The translations under genes and the position numbers were made by a program. DNA of 42,991 nucleotides. It comes from Purshia tridentata. Taxonomy: Eukaryota; Streptophyta; Magnoliopsida; Rosales; Rosaceae. The notes under the pieces are model-generated. The model saw only the letters and a list, made by a program, of their open reading frames with translations. It was not told where the DNA came from and searched no databases. The stretch lies in the NCBI GenBank assembly GCA_003254885.1, contig QANT01000935.1, positions 1 through 42,991 of the forward strand, read 5' to 3'. Below, one piece after another: positions 21,131 to 32,301 of this stretch. Each line of letters starts with the position of its first letter. Position 1 is the stretch's first letter.

Positions 21131-23116
21131 AATTGTGAGGTCTTAAAAGACATTCCCCTTAATTTACGTGAATGGGGATTTCAGTCAATGCTTAAAAACC
21201 CAATTAAGATCATATCAATGACTAAGAAATTATTATTTTGTTGGCCACTAATGACTAACAAATGATTAACTTACTTTTGGCAACGACATACTCCAAAAGC
21301 CATGTACCTTCCCGTTCATCCAAAAGATTCCATCTATTGGATACCTTAAGAACCAAACTGTATCAAATTAACGACAACAATCAACTTTTCATTGAGTATT
21401 CCAACGCTCAAAGTTAGAACGTTCGACCTTTTTTTCTTGTGTGGTTGCACTGCAGCTACAGTTAATGCAGCAACCCTAGAAAATTTAGTTTTAATAATTA
21501 TTTAAAATTTCCAGGGTGTGTGAGTGAGAGTATATGTTAAGAGATTTATGCGTTTTTGAATATAATTTGTAGTTTGAATTTAAAATTAATTACATATGTA
21601 TAGTGCGCGCATCACAGAAATGGAGTGTAATTGTGTAGTGCAGTTAAAGGCTTTAATAAGCCAAGGTGTTCATATTAGGGAAAGGAGAGTGACGGGGCAG
21701 CCCTCGGCCCATTCGCTGCAGTTAACACATAATTTTTTGTTTATGCACACTTCAACTAATCCTGATTCTTTAGCTATACATAATTCTGTATGAAAATATG
21801 TTTAAAACGCTTAAATAAAGTATTTGAACGCTCAAAAAATCGTGTCCTCATAAAGTATTAAACCTTTGTGTAGTGAAAAACCCTATAGTTATTAAGTATT
21901 TTTCCAACGTTTGTTATTATTATTATTATTATTTTCTTTATTGTTCTCATTCATTTGTATTTATGTGAATATTCATTATAAAATGTTTTGAATATCATCT
22001 TTATATATGAATACTAATATTATTTGCGATTGAGTTTATTTATTTTTAAACGAGATAATTAATTTATAGAGTTTATTAATTTATGTTTTGGTTAAATTTA
22101 AAGTGATCAAATTATTGACCTCTAGCTTCTAATCTAAACTCATTTCCCCGCCCTAGCTTTCTCACCATCTGTGATAATCACTTTGAAGTTTACTTTTTAC
22201 TACTTACAAGGACATTTGAACCTTAGATTCGTCTACCCCATACATATATCTACCACTTGAGTATAAGTTCATGGGCCTAACTTTTAGGGTTTATATAATA
22301 AACTATTAATTGATGATCAGGTTTTTTATGTTAGGATAATGGGCTTCATAACTCGAGGAGGAACTAGTAGAGTAGGCCACATATTTGAGAACTATGTCCA
22401 GGCCATTTTTCAGTAAATTATGAGGAAATCCTTGTTAAGGCTTGAGTACGTACGTTGATCTCTTTATCAATATTACTCAGGTTTAGCTGTTGAGTTTATG
22501 ACTAAAACGTTAAAGCTGGGCTTAGAAACTGCAGTTAACTGCGTTTCCTGTAGTTGTTATATATTAGCTCGTTCTTAACAGACCCAATAATTGGGTGTGA
22601 TTAGGCTGGAGTAAAAGGATTCGAACATTTGCATAACCAGAGAAATCAACCATAAATTAAATTTTAAGACTTGATGATCAGTTGATCGACTGTGCACCCT
22701 TAAGTAATAAATCTTATTTTAACTGATTGAGGAGAGAACTTAAACAAGAACATACTAAGGGTATAGTTGTTTGGATCTCGCAATGCGGAATCTTGGATTC
22801 TTGAAATCTTTTCTTCTTCTTTATATAATCACGAAAAATTTGAGCAGGCAGTTGGATCGATCATGACTAATGTGTGCAATGTTCTCTCTTAATTTGAAAA
22901 ACAATTTAGCATGATATGTTGTTAATTGGATTGTCAACAGAATTGCACCTTCAAACGCACATGATATACTCAATGATCATGCATGAGTATGTACAACCAT
23001 AATGCTAGATTGTCTGGAAAGAGAAAATCAATATATAATATGTACAACCATATATGTGTGACTATGATTAATAGTATAACAATACAACATGTAGAGTATT
23101 GTATGGATAAATTTTA
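21131..23116. other. Gene-free AT-rich region
   Basis: A (TTA)n run occurs at about 21916-21940. Short frames here lack family resemblance. I see no tRNA, rRNA or known plant miRNA sequence. Confidence 0.45.
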
Positions 23117-23170
23117 CATATATATATATATACACACACACACAAATGTATATATATTATATATATTCCA
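23117..23170. repeat. Compound (AT)n(AC)n(AT)n microsatellite
   Basis: An AT run (about 23117-23131) continues into CACACACACA and then into ATATATATTATATATAT. The arrangement parallels the compound tract near 19479. Confidence 0.85.
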
Positions 23171-26100
23171 CCATGTTAGGCATAATGGTTGAGAAAAAAT
23201 GGATGCCTTGGTAGCTAGTATGCAAATGAGGAGTGATGAAGAAGCATTGAGCAAAATTGGTTGATCGAGATTGATTATTAATTTAAATGCATGATTTGGA
23301 GTCCTAGCTAGCTAGTGTCAAGTGTCAGTTAGGAAGAAAACTATATTCTAATTTAAAACTTGTAGTATAGTAATGTAAGCCTATTATATAATAGGGTGCT
23401 AACCGTGTGTGTGTGCTTGAGTCAAGACCAATAGGGTTCAATGGTACGATAACAGTTGTTATCAAAGAAATTAGAAAGCCTTTCAATTGACACGTAAAGA
23501 TTTTTTATTTCAAAGGGTAAAGATATGATGAAATTTGCATAGATTTCGAGACCCCACATCAACAATTTTGTGGTTTGTATTAGGGTTGTTGGGGGTATGA
23601 ATATATGAATGGTTGAATCAAAAGAGTGATCGAAGTTGTTGTTGGATGAATGCTCAATTTGCTATTCACGTGTACTAGACGTAATGGAGGAGCTAGCTAG
23701 GTTAATTGTTGTAATCTATTCTTTTTTGCTTCTCTGGTGCAATCTCTCTATTTGTTAATTCAAACACTAAATTAACCAAACTTAACTTATTATTCTAACA
23801 GTCATTGTCGATCTTGGAAAGACAGAAACCCCACTACCCCCAGCTGCCCATATGCCAATTAATCTGTTTATTTTGAAAATGGTTTCATATATTACATATA
23901 CTACGAAGGAGATCAACCAGTAAACCTAATACATGAGGATGACGACTCTGAAAACCCCACTAATAAGGGCAAGTGTTGGATAAAATTACTATGTGAAACT
24001 CAGCTAATTAATTAACATATATATATATAGAAAACATAGCTGAGTTTGAGTCATATATCTGCCAGGATTTTTCTGGGTTCTGCGCTGACATGAATAAAGT
24101 GAAATATGGAAAATGCTTGGAACATAAGTAAAGCCAATTTTAAAAGTTTTCCATAATTATAATTGTTATATATATAACCAATTAAATGTACTGTCACTAT
24201 ATTCTATTTTCCTTAGAGATCGAAGTTGCTATATATAATTAAGACATTAATTTGAAGCAGGTCAATTCCTTTTCTCTTAAATATATAATATCTTTCGAAA
24301 AATCAAACAAATTAACCACCGCGTCAATGATTTTATATACGATACATTTCTTGCATGCTATTATTATTAAATGTGAGATGTTTTCTTTTAAGGTCTTAAT
24401 TGTGGAGGAGTACTGATGAGAGAGATAGAGTGAGAAAGAGAGATGGAAAGATGTATACGTGGCCAGAGAGGGCAAGGAAAGTCCGAGTTTAGATGTATTG
24501 GGTAGAAACTTGAAAGAACAAGCAATTCAGTTGTTTAGCTGACTATAAAGACTATGATGTTTTCTAATGAACATTACTCTGTCTGTAGTCTGTTTAGGTG
24601 ACATCACCACAGACCTAGCTAGCTAGCAATAATTAATTAACTAATTAATTAAATCATTTATTAATTATTAAACCTGCCTCTAGCTCGTTTCTAATTACTA
24701 CTTTCTTCTGATGTGAGAGATGATGATGATCGATGAATGGTCCACCCGACAAGGAACCTTATTTGAACTCAAGAAGCAATCTTCATATATAATCTATCTC
24801 TCTGTAAAACTAAAATGCTTTTCATATATATCACTAACTACTATATATGTAGCTTTCGTGAAGATGGTGTTAATGTTACTGTTAATTAATGGGGTTTTAA
24901 TTAATCTCTCTCGCTCTCTCTCTCTCAATTCAACTTTGAGAACCCTTTTAGGAGTAAAACTTGTACCGACAGCAAAATGAGGTCAGAGGGGAGAAAAAAG
25001 AGAAAAAATGATCTATATTTAATGGGGTTCTCACAATTCTGGTCCTTGTTGCTTTGACCTACTTGCCTGGCCATGATTAATTATAATTGATGCTTTACTG
25101 TGAGTTAGGTTTAATATTGATGGCTTAAGTAATAAGAAATATATATAATATTATATGTATTCTTTGGACAAACGGTCTTTATCAGATTTTTAGTTCCAGT
25201 ATATACAATCGTCGACGATCCAAATTGTGTATGTATGCATGTAGATCAGTGTAGGTGTGTGAATGATCAAAAGACATACAACGTACAGATAGTTATATTA
25301 TATATAGGAACATGCAGATCTAAAGTGTAATTAAATGACTAGCGTATATACATATATGCAGGCGTTTGCTTTCCTCTTTCAGAATGTATATACCATATAT
25401 ATTGCTGATTAAGCATTTTGTGATCAGACTATTGATAAATTATCTTTACAACATAAATCCATTAATTGATTTGAAAATCTTAAATGTTATATATCTACTA
25501 TCGTATAAATGTTTAATTATGTGTGTATATATATAACATTATATTCTTCCTTTGGTTATCGGCCACTTACAAGTTATATAACTAGCATTCAATGTATATA
25601 TACATATGATTTAGGTCATGGGTACTGTACTCATTTAACAAATTCCAATAGAATCTAGGTGATTTTTGGTTTGATGGAATGGAATGGGGAATAGAATATG
25701 GCTGACCATTTCATTGTTTGGTTAACATAAAAAGGTGGGATATATCGATCGTGTTAATGCTCTTTCAGAATGGGAATGATCGAGCAAATTAGATGTAATT
25801 AAGTGTTAGCTAGAGAAAGTGGCTAAATTAGAGATGGTATGTATTTGAGATTGGTTCAATAAAAAGTGATTCCTTAAATGGTATATAAAAAATGAACTAT
25901 ATACACTCTTATCAAGATTTTTTAATAAAAACTCTAAATCGGCATATCTTAGTTTATCTGTGTGCTAACCCATTTCCAAAGAATAGAGTTGTATGTTCTC
26001 TATAGATACTGCCAGCTATATGATTCCCATATAAATAATTATTAAATTAGGAAATCTCCACCATCTTCTATATATAACAATTATAAGATAAATAATGTTG

Positions 26101-26736
26101 CAGGATCTTAGTGTTTTTTGTTTTTAATTTTTGGTAGAGAGAAAGATGACTAATGCAATTACGTACATTATATATAAATATGTAGCACACCAGAAAAGAA
26201 GATACATTCCCTCGGATCATGCATATTAATAAATTACAAATTACAAATAATAAATTAGATAGATGTTCACCTATATCCATCCATCTTCTCATGAATGTTC
26301 CTCTGAAAATTGAATCAATGAAATTAATATCTATGTTTTCCAAACAGGACAAAGGATAGAGGACGATGGATCGATGTCTTTGGGGTTTCGATCAAATTAA
26401 GGGGTGGATTGATTTAGAGCGCTTGCCGCACCAACTTCTTGTCTAACCAAACTCGATCAATCATCAAAACAAATGTGGTCAAATGTGTCACATCCTTGTC
26501 CTTATCATCTGTGTAAGTATTGCCAACAAAAAAACACATATTTTTCATAACATATATAGATATACATAATTTTTCTCAGGGGTTGATCATCCGTACTTTT
26601 TTGTTTTTTGTTTTTTGCGAATGCATACTACTTGTATAGAATCATGTCATTCTAAACACATTTGAAAAAAATAAAAAATACAGACATCCTTTATAGAAAA
26701 AGACTATACATATATATATATATAGTCTTTCTTTAA
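23171..26736. other. Gene-free AT-rich region
   Basis: Rich in TATATA and CTAGCTAG words. At about 25660-25740 a GGAATGGAATGGGG...CCATTTCATTG pattern resembles a MITE end pair, without resolved borders. No coding region is supported. Confidence 0.45.
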
Positions 26737-26936
26737 AGAGGATACCCGCAAATTTTAAAGTTTGCAGACACAAACAAATGGTGGACAATAGGCGGACAAT
26801 GTGTGGATATAAAATTGTAAAACTTACTGCAACACATCAGAATTTGTTACAAACACATTATCTGTGTCCACACACTATCTGCCCTTTGTCCATCCTCTGT
26901 CCGCGTTTGCAAAATAAAAAAAATACAATCATCCTC
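26737..26936. mobile_element. Foldback element, about 200 bp
   Basis: The left arm GAGGAT...GTTTGCAGACACAAAC...GGTGGACAATAGGCGGACA and the reverse complement of the right arm (GTTTGCAAACGCGGACAGAGG, then ATGGACAAAGGGCAG) align at about 75% over some 50 bp; the outermost GAGGAT/ATCCTC also pair. Just upstream (26697-26737) a separate small hairpin AAAAGACTATACATAT/ATATATAGTCTTT is present. Confidence 0.5.
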
Positions 26937-27844
26937 ACCTGAGAAAATTCCTCTATATATATGCATGGGCATGGCCTTATGATTTCTATCCTCTAACATC
27001 CACTGCATGAAGCAGCTTAGTTTTTTGGCTATAGACGCATATAAATATAGCTTCTGACCTTGATATACGTAAATTGTACGGTAACTAACATGCAGAGCAT
27101 CGATCATTTATACATTACAAATATATAATTGATTTTTCTTTTTTATGTACATAATATTGTTGCCTCTTTAATAAACAACAGAAATGAGTCTTTTTATAAT
27201 TTTTTATCATTTTTGTTTCTTTATTAACAAAATTCAATATTTTAGGGTACATAATCATCATCCAATATTATATTTTAGGTTTTAACTTCACTCAAAACTC
27301 AACAATCAAAACCTAAAAGCTAATAAAAAAACGAAAGCCTAATTAAGAGTTAAAACTTAAAATTTAAATAAAAAATAGGTACGTCACGATTGACGATTTT
27401 ATACTATAAAGTGTTATAATACTCTTTTGAAAATGAGATTAAGGAGAATATATATGCTTTATTCCCCTACTTATATCTCAAAAAAAAGATTTGTGTATTA
27501 AATTTTAATCTCAAATAATTAATGTGGCATATGCTACATAGGGTTCACTTTCCTTATTTTGAGGGTTATTATTTTTCAATAACTTAAAACTGATTATGTG
27601 GAATCTAATTTAGGTACACATCCAACGATATATAATGCAAATATGTACGCATAAAAAATTTGGTATTATTTATCGTCTCGTTAATTAATTTGAAACTCTT
27701 TAGAAAATCAACATATGTATTCGAGAAATTTTGTACCAAATACACGATGTGGCCTGTTTTGTAGTGGGGGGCAATAAGCATTGTAGTTTGAAAACTAAAA
27801 GAAAAAAGGAAAACCTACATTATTTATAGTTTGAATTTTTACTT
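26937..27844. other. Gene-free AT-rich region
   Basis: Nothing beyond AT-rich noise frames. Confidence 0.45.
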
Positions 27845-28050
27845 CAACAATGTTACACTTACTACATTTTTATACCATAATTTTATACCATCTTATGTGG
27901 CAATCTACATAGCATTCATACATTGGATACTAAAAAAACAATAATAAAAATCTTAAAAATAAGGAAATACTCTGCTAGTATAATAATAACACGTAAGATA
28001 GTATAACAAAGATGCTATAAAACTATGGTAAGAATAGTATTATTGTTTAT
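27845..28050. mobile_element. MITE-like element with inverted repeats of about 55 bp
   Basis: Left CAACAATGTTACACTTAC, then TACCATAATTTTATACCATC and TTATGTGG. The reverse complement of the right end reads AACAATAATACTATTC, then TACCATAGTTTTATAGCATC, and further in ACTATCTTACGTG. Shared wording and order define a foldback of about 205 bp. Target duplication not resolved. Confidence 0.5.
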
Positions 28051-29936
28051 ACTCTTCTATATATATATACAAGTAAAATTAGTTGGAGCATTTTATTTAT
28101 TTATTCATTTTTGGTGATATATGGCCATTTATGATTTAGAGTTTAAAATTTAAGTTCTGGTGGAGAAAAAGTAAAGTAAAAGTAATCTTCTTTGTTTGAT
28201 GCTTGTAATCAGTAAAAAGGAAGCCTTTTCCATGATATCTAGTATGGACAGTTTAAGTAAGTGTTAAAACGATATGATAAAGAAAGAAAATAGGTGCATC
28301 TACCATTTGATAGACCTTAAAAGGCACTATTATCCATTATAGGAACCTTTTTTTTTGCCATTTTAGCCATATCAAATTATCAATAGCTCAAAATTAAGAA
28401 ATAAAATATTCATTATTAAGTTTCTTATCTGTCTTAATTTGGAATTGTCTTTTTGTTCCGGGGGTATACCTTCTGTCATATGCATGCATATTGCTCATTG
28501 TTAAGTCCCACAACATATGAAAGTGGGGGTTGTTAAGAGTGATATTACATCAGGGAAGTAAAGTTTAGAGTCTAAATTTTCTAGTCTTTAATTTCCACCA
28601 ATTAGACATGATATTATTGAGTCTTAGTTTACATTAAAAGATTATCATTACAAAACTTAGTCAAGTTGAAAATTGTACAATCTTTGGGAAGCTAGCATTG
28701 TAAGTCGTCTATTAATCTAAGTTGTGTATTAATGTAAATAGAAGCTAGGTTTGTCTCATATCTTTAAATTAGTACATTGAAGCTAAATATCTTAATTATA
28801 TACACCAACTTAGTACGTAGTTAAATTTTGATATGGGGATGATGCGATTTAGAGTGGGTAGTGAGGTGATGCGTAAGCTGGCCAAATAATTTGATCAGGA
28901 ATTAGAGTTAAAGAGGACCCATGCATTCATTAATTTTTATACGTGAGTGACTAATAATAATAAATATTATGAGAGCCATGCAATGCAATCAGTGACGAAA
29001 TTAGGGCCTAGCTTCTTTGCGTGCATGGAATGAGTTCCTCCAACCACCGATGACGTGCCACCTGTTCCCTGTTGTTGACTTCTACCCACTTTTAATTCAT
29101 CCCTTTTAAATTCCTTCTTAATTTTTCCTTTTGCTTTCTTTTCTTACGTGCATTTTTGGCCTCATTTGTGGTTAATTAATTTAACACACCTAAAATTCCT
29201 CTACCGCCCTTCTGTTTTCTCTGTGTTTACCATTAATTTCTTTTTCGGCTTCCAAACTTAACACAAATGAGTTTTACCAACTATAGATATATTTCCAAAT
29301 ATAATGCACCTTATTTTTTGCACATGATCGATTGATCATGATAATCTTTTTCACCTGTTTTGCCAACTTTCCAACATATGGATTTTCTTGGATTTTCTTG
29401 GTTATCAATGTGAGGCGACGTGCACTCGCAATTATTTGTTGTTATTTTGAATCACGATAATTGCAACCATTTGTTCTATTTACCTGGCTACAATAATATG
29501 TGTGATCAAGATATATCTCGGTTATATACATAATTGATGTGTAGTCATATACATTTTCAGGTTTGAGGTCTCGGGGCCAATCTTCCAAATGTCATTATAA
29601 GAAAAATAGTGTAAATAAAAGCTCGATCACATGAAGAATTGAAGTATTAAACCCACAAATTTTATACCCTCATATATATAATTGGTGCTCATCATCATCA
29701 ATCTCACGTTACGTACTTTAGCTAAAACTAAACATGATCATATAATTTGCAAGTGATCACCCTAGCCTTTTCATTTAATATATTCTTTTTATTGTATTTT
29801 ATGTTATATAAATTATATGTGTCCTCTCTTTTTTTCAAAATAAAATTTAACAGAATAAGGGAGGGAGCCGCCGCACTTACACATGATCATAATATTAATT
29901 TCAAAATTAATAATGGTGCTCAAAGTTATAACCTGC
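28051..29936. other. Gene-free AT-rich region
   Basis: A short stretch near 29045-29100 is less AT-rich and carries a GATGACGTGCCACC block (ACGTG core), possibly regulatory, but no neighbouring gene start supports this. Otherwise nothing. Confidence 0.4.
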
Positions 29937-30131
29937 TCAAGTGACATTTTCCAGTTTGTCGTAGCCCAAAACACCATGAAAGCAAAGCTTTGGTGAATTG
30001 AGCACACTACGAATATAAAATGTTGATCTTGAGGAGTGCTCAGATTTTGGTTGCAACTCCAATATATCAGAAACTGTTTTAGTCGCTATTGCATGAGCGG
30101 GCCCTTCATTACCACAAAAAACAAAAACCAT
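29937..30131 (-). pseudogene. Unrecognised 64-codon open frame with coding-like composition
   Basis: It starts at an ATG (30131) and reads GNEGPAHAIATKTVSDILEL, then SRSTFYIRSVLNSPKLCFHG to a stop at 29937. The amino-acid mix is more protein-like than neighbouring noise frames. It matches no family I can name. It lies in the MYB promoter region in the opposite direction and may be a gene fragment moved there by duplication or transposition. Confidence 0.22.
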
Positions 30132-30331
30132 GTATGGCCTACTTATAATTATTAATCAAATTCAAGACACAATATAGTCAAAACCAAAATAATCATATAT
30201 CTAATAATGTTGAGTGAGCGATTGGGGCATGGGAGTCGGAGAGAAAGAGAGAGAGGAGAAGGGTATATCTGTCATTTTGGTGAGGAAAAGCTAAAAGGGT
30301 ATGGTTGTGCTGCTCGCAAATGGGAGACTAG

Positions 30332-30338
30332 CACGTCA
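30332..30338 (+). promoter_or_regulatory. CACGTCA element (bZIP/ACGT core) in the MYB promoter
   Basis: CACGTCA, the reverse of TGACGTG, about 40 bp upstream of the TATA box. ACGT cores are bound by bZIP factors, including ABA-response factors. Function here is inferred only from position and motif. Confidence 0.35.
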
Positions 30339-30378
30339 GTCGCCTTCGATGTGATTGGAGGCGACACAAACACGAGTG

Positions 30379-30388
30379 TATATAAATA
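30379..30388 (+). promoter_or_regulatory. TATA box of the MYB gene
   Basis: TATATAAATA about 90 bp upstream of the ATG at 30479. Transcription would start near 30410-30420, giving a 5' UTR of about 60 nt. Confidence 0.7.
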
Positions 30389-30478
30389 GAAAGCTGCTAT
30401 TAATGGTTGGATTGGAGAGAGGCAGCTGGGCCAAAATCCAAATAATTGTCTTCTTCATTATAAACTTGGTAAAGAAAT

Positions 30479-31841
30479 ATGGGAAGGTCTCCTTGTTGTG
30501 ATGAGAGTGGCCTCAAGAAAGGCCCTTGGACCCCTGAAGAAGATCAGAAGCTCATGAATTACATTCAAAAAAACGGCCATGGAAGTTGGAGAGCCCTTCC
30601 CAAACTTGCAGGTATATATATATACCCATCTCTCTCTCTGTCTCTCTCTGTCTCTCTCTCAAGTGGGTAATGGTTTTTTTTTCTTATAATCTGCAGGGTT
30701 AAACAGATGTGGCAAGAGTTGCAGGTTAAGATGGACAAACTACCTTAGGCCAGATATAAAGAGAGGAAAATTTTCTCAAGAAGAAGAACAAACAATTCTG
30801 AATCTTCATTCCATCCTTGGCAACAAGTAATTTCCACAATTTTTGACAAACTTAATAATTAATTAGCATAATTTTCGCTTACTAAATATCTAGTATATAT
30901 GTTATGTGTCTAAATAAGCTAGATTCTATATGATAAATAATTCAGATTTAATTATAGGCTAAAAGCCCAAGATTATTCAACAAGCTAAAGAACATTTTCT
31001 TGAGCACAAAACTTGTTTTATATGTAAGTTGCTTGATGTATAAGCTTACCTTTTTCTTTGGTTCTTTGCAAGATGGTCAGCAATTGCAAGCCACCTACCC
31101 GGACGGACAGACAATGAAATCAAAAACTTCTGGAACACCCATCTGAAGAAAAAGCTGATTCAGATGGGTTTTGATCCGATGACCCACCGGCCCCGAACCG
31201 ACATCTTCTCGAGCTTGCCTCATCTTCTAGCTCTTGTCAATTTGAAGGAGCTAATTATGGACCATGGAAGCAGCAACAACCACCCATCTTGGGATCATCA
31301 GGAACATGCTGCAGTGAGATTACAAGCAGAAGCTGTTCAAATGGCCAGGATTCAGTACCTGCAATATCTCCTCCAACCTCCTCATGCAGCCAATAACCTC
31401 AATGACTTCACTGACATGGAGGCCATCAATCTTTTGAATTCACTCTGTGCTTCATCTCAGTTGGAGAACCCACAACAATATCTTGGAGCTGCTGTACAAG
31501 ATTCAATCCCTTTCTCTCATTTGCCTGACTTGCAAACTATACTATCCTCCACCTACGACCAAACATCACCAAACAAGGACATGGCTAATCAAGCTCCTGC
31601 AGATGATCATCATCAGTTTACAGTGCTAAGCCAAGGGGACATCATTGATTCTCCCAATAATCCATGGAGTAATATCAATCCTTCCTCTTCAAACATTACC
31701 ACTCCAACCAGCAATAATAATAATAATATTATGGGTGGTGATGCTTGTAGTACTACTACTTCAAGCTATGGAGGCGGGGTGTCTACTTCGGCTTGGTCTG
31801 ACATGCTTCTTGAGGACCCTTTTTTCAATGAGATTTCTTAG
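30479..31841 (+). CDS. R2R3-MYB transcription factor, subgroup 24 (MYB53/MYB92/MYB93 type)
   Basis: Three exons: 30479-30611, 30697-30826 and 31073-31841, spliced at CAG|GTATAT, CTGCAG|GG, AA|GTAATT and GCAAG|ATGG, giving 343 residues. The two intron positions are the usual ones for plant R2R3-MYBs. R2 has W17, W37 and W57; R3 has F70, W89 and W108, with recognition helices [15 protein letters not shown] and [39 protein letters not shown] and the stretch after the domain, [20 protein letters not shown] followed by PHLLALVNL, are the signature of subgroup 24. Those proteins are known for suberin regulation and lateral-root control in Arabidopsis and apple. The bHLH-contact motif of R3 is not present. 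The C-terminus is rich in Asn/Ser and ends [17 protein letters not shown], an acidic, aromatic activation-like tail. The exact orthologue among MYB53/92/93 cannot be settled without a tree. Confidence 0.93.
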
Positions 31842-32044
31842 TTCGATATATACACTTAAATTAGGTATATGTGTTTATTTAATTAAGTAAGATTTGCATG
31901 TTCACCACTTTAATTATATTTTATGTGTATTCTATATATCCACATATATATATATATACATGTTTTCAGGAAAGAATATATGTTTGAAGATTTTTATCTA
32001 TTGGATACACATAATATTAATTATTTATAGCTAGCTAGAACAAT
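31842..32044. other. MYB 3' UTR and flank
   Basis: T-rich sequence after the stop codon at 31841, with an (AT)n run near 31944-31957. The polyadenylation site was not pinpointed. Confidence 0.45.
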
Positions 32045-32148
32045 ATTATCATACATAATATATGTGGGTAGCCAGAAACCTAAAGTCCTGCGCATTATTA
32101 TCATACATAATATATGTGGGTAGCCAGAAACCTAAAGTCCTGCGCATT
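32045..32148. repeat. Perfect 52-bp tandem duplication
   Basis: The unit starting ATTATCATACATAATATATG and ending CTGCGCATT occupies 32045-32096 and is repeated without any difference at 32097-32148. Confidence 0.95.
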
Positions 32149-32212
32149 GAAAATACACTACACTGATCATTATCATCACCAATATAATATAGAAACATTT
32201 CCATGTATAAAC

Positions 32213-32301
32213 AATATTATTATTACTATCATTATCATCATCATCACTATCATATTCGTTACCATAGTTATTATTATTATTATCATCATCTTTGTCACTA
32301 C
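32213..32301. repeat. Impure trinucleotide tract (ATT/ATC)
   Basis: A run of ATT, ATC and ACT triplets with scattered interruptions. Translations in both directions give long Ile or Asp/Asn runs, which are artefacts of the repeat. Confidence 0.75.
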
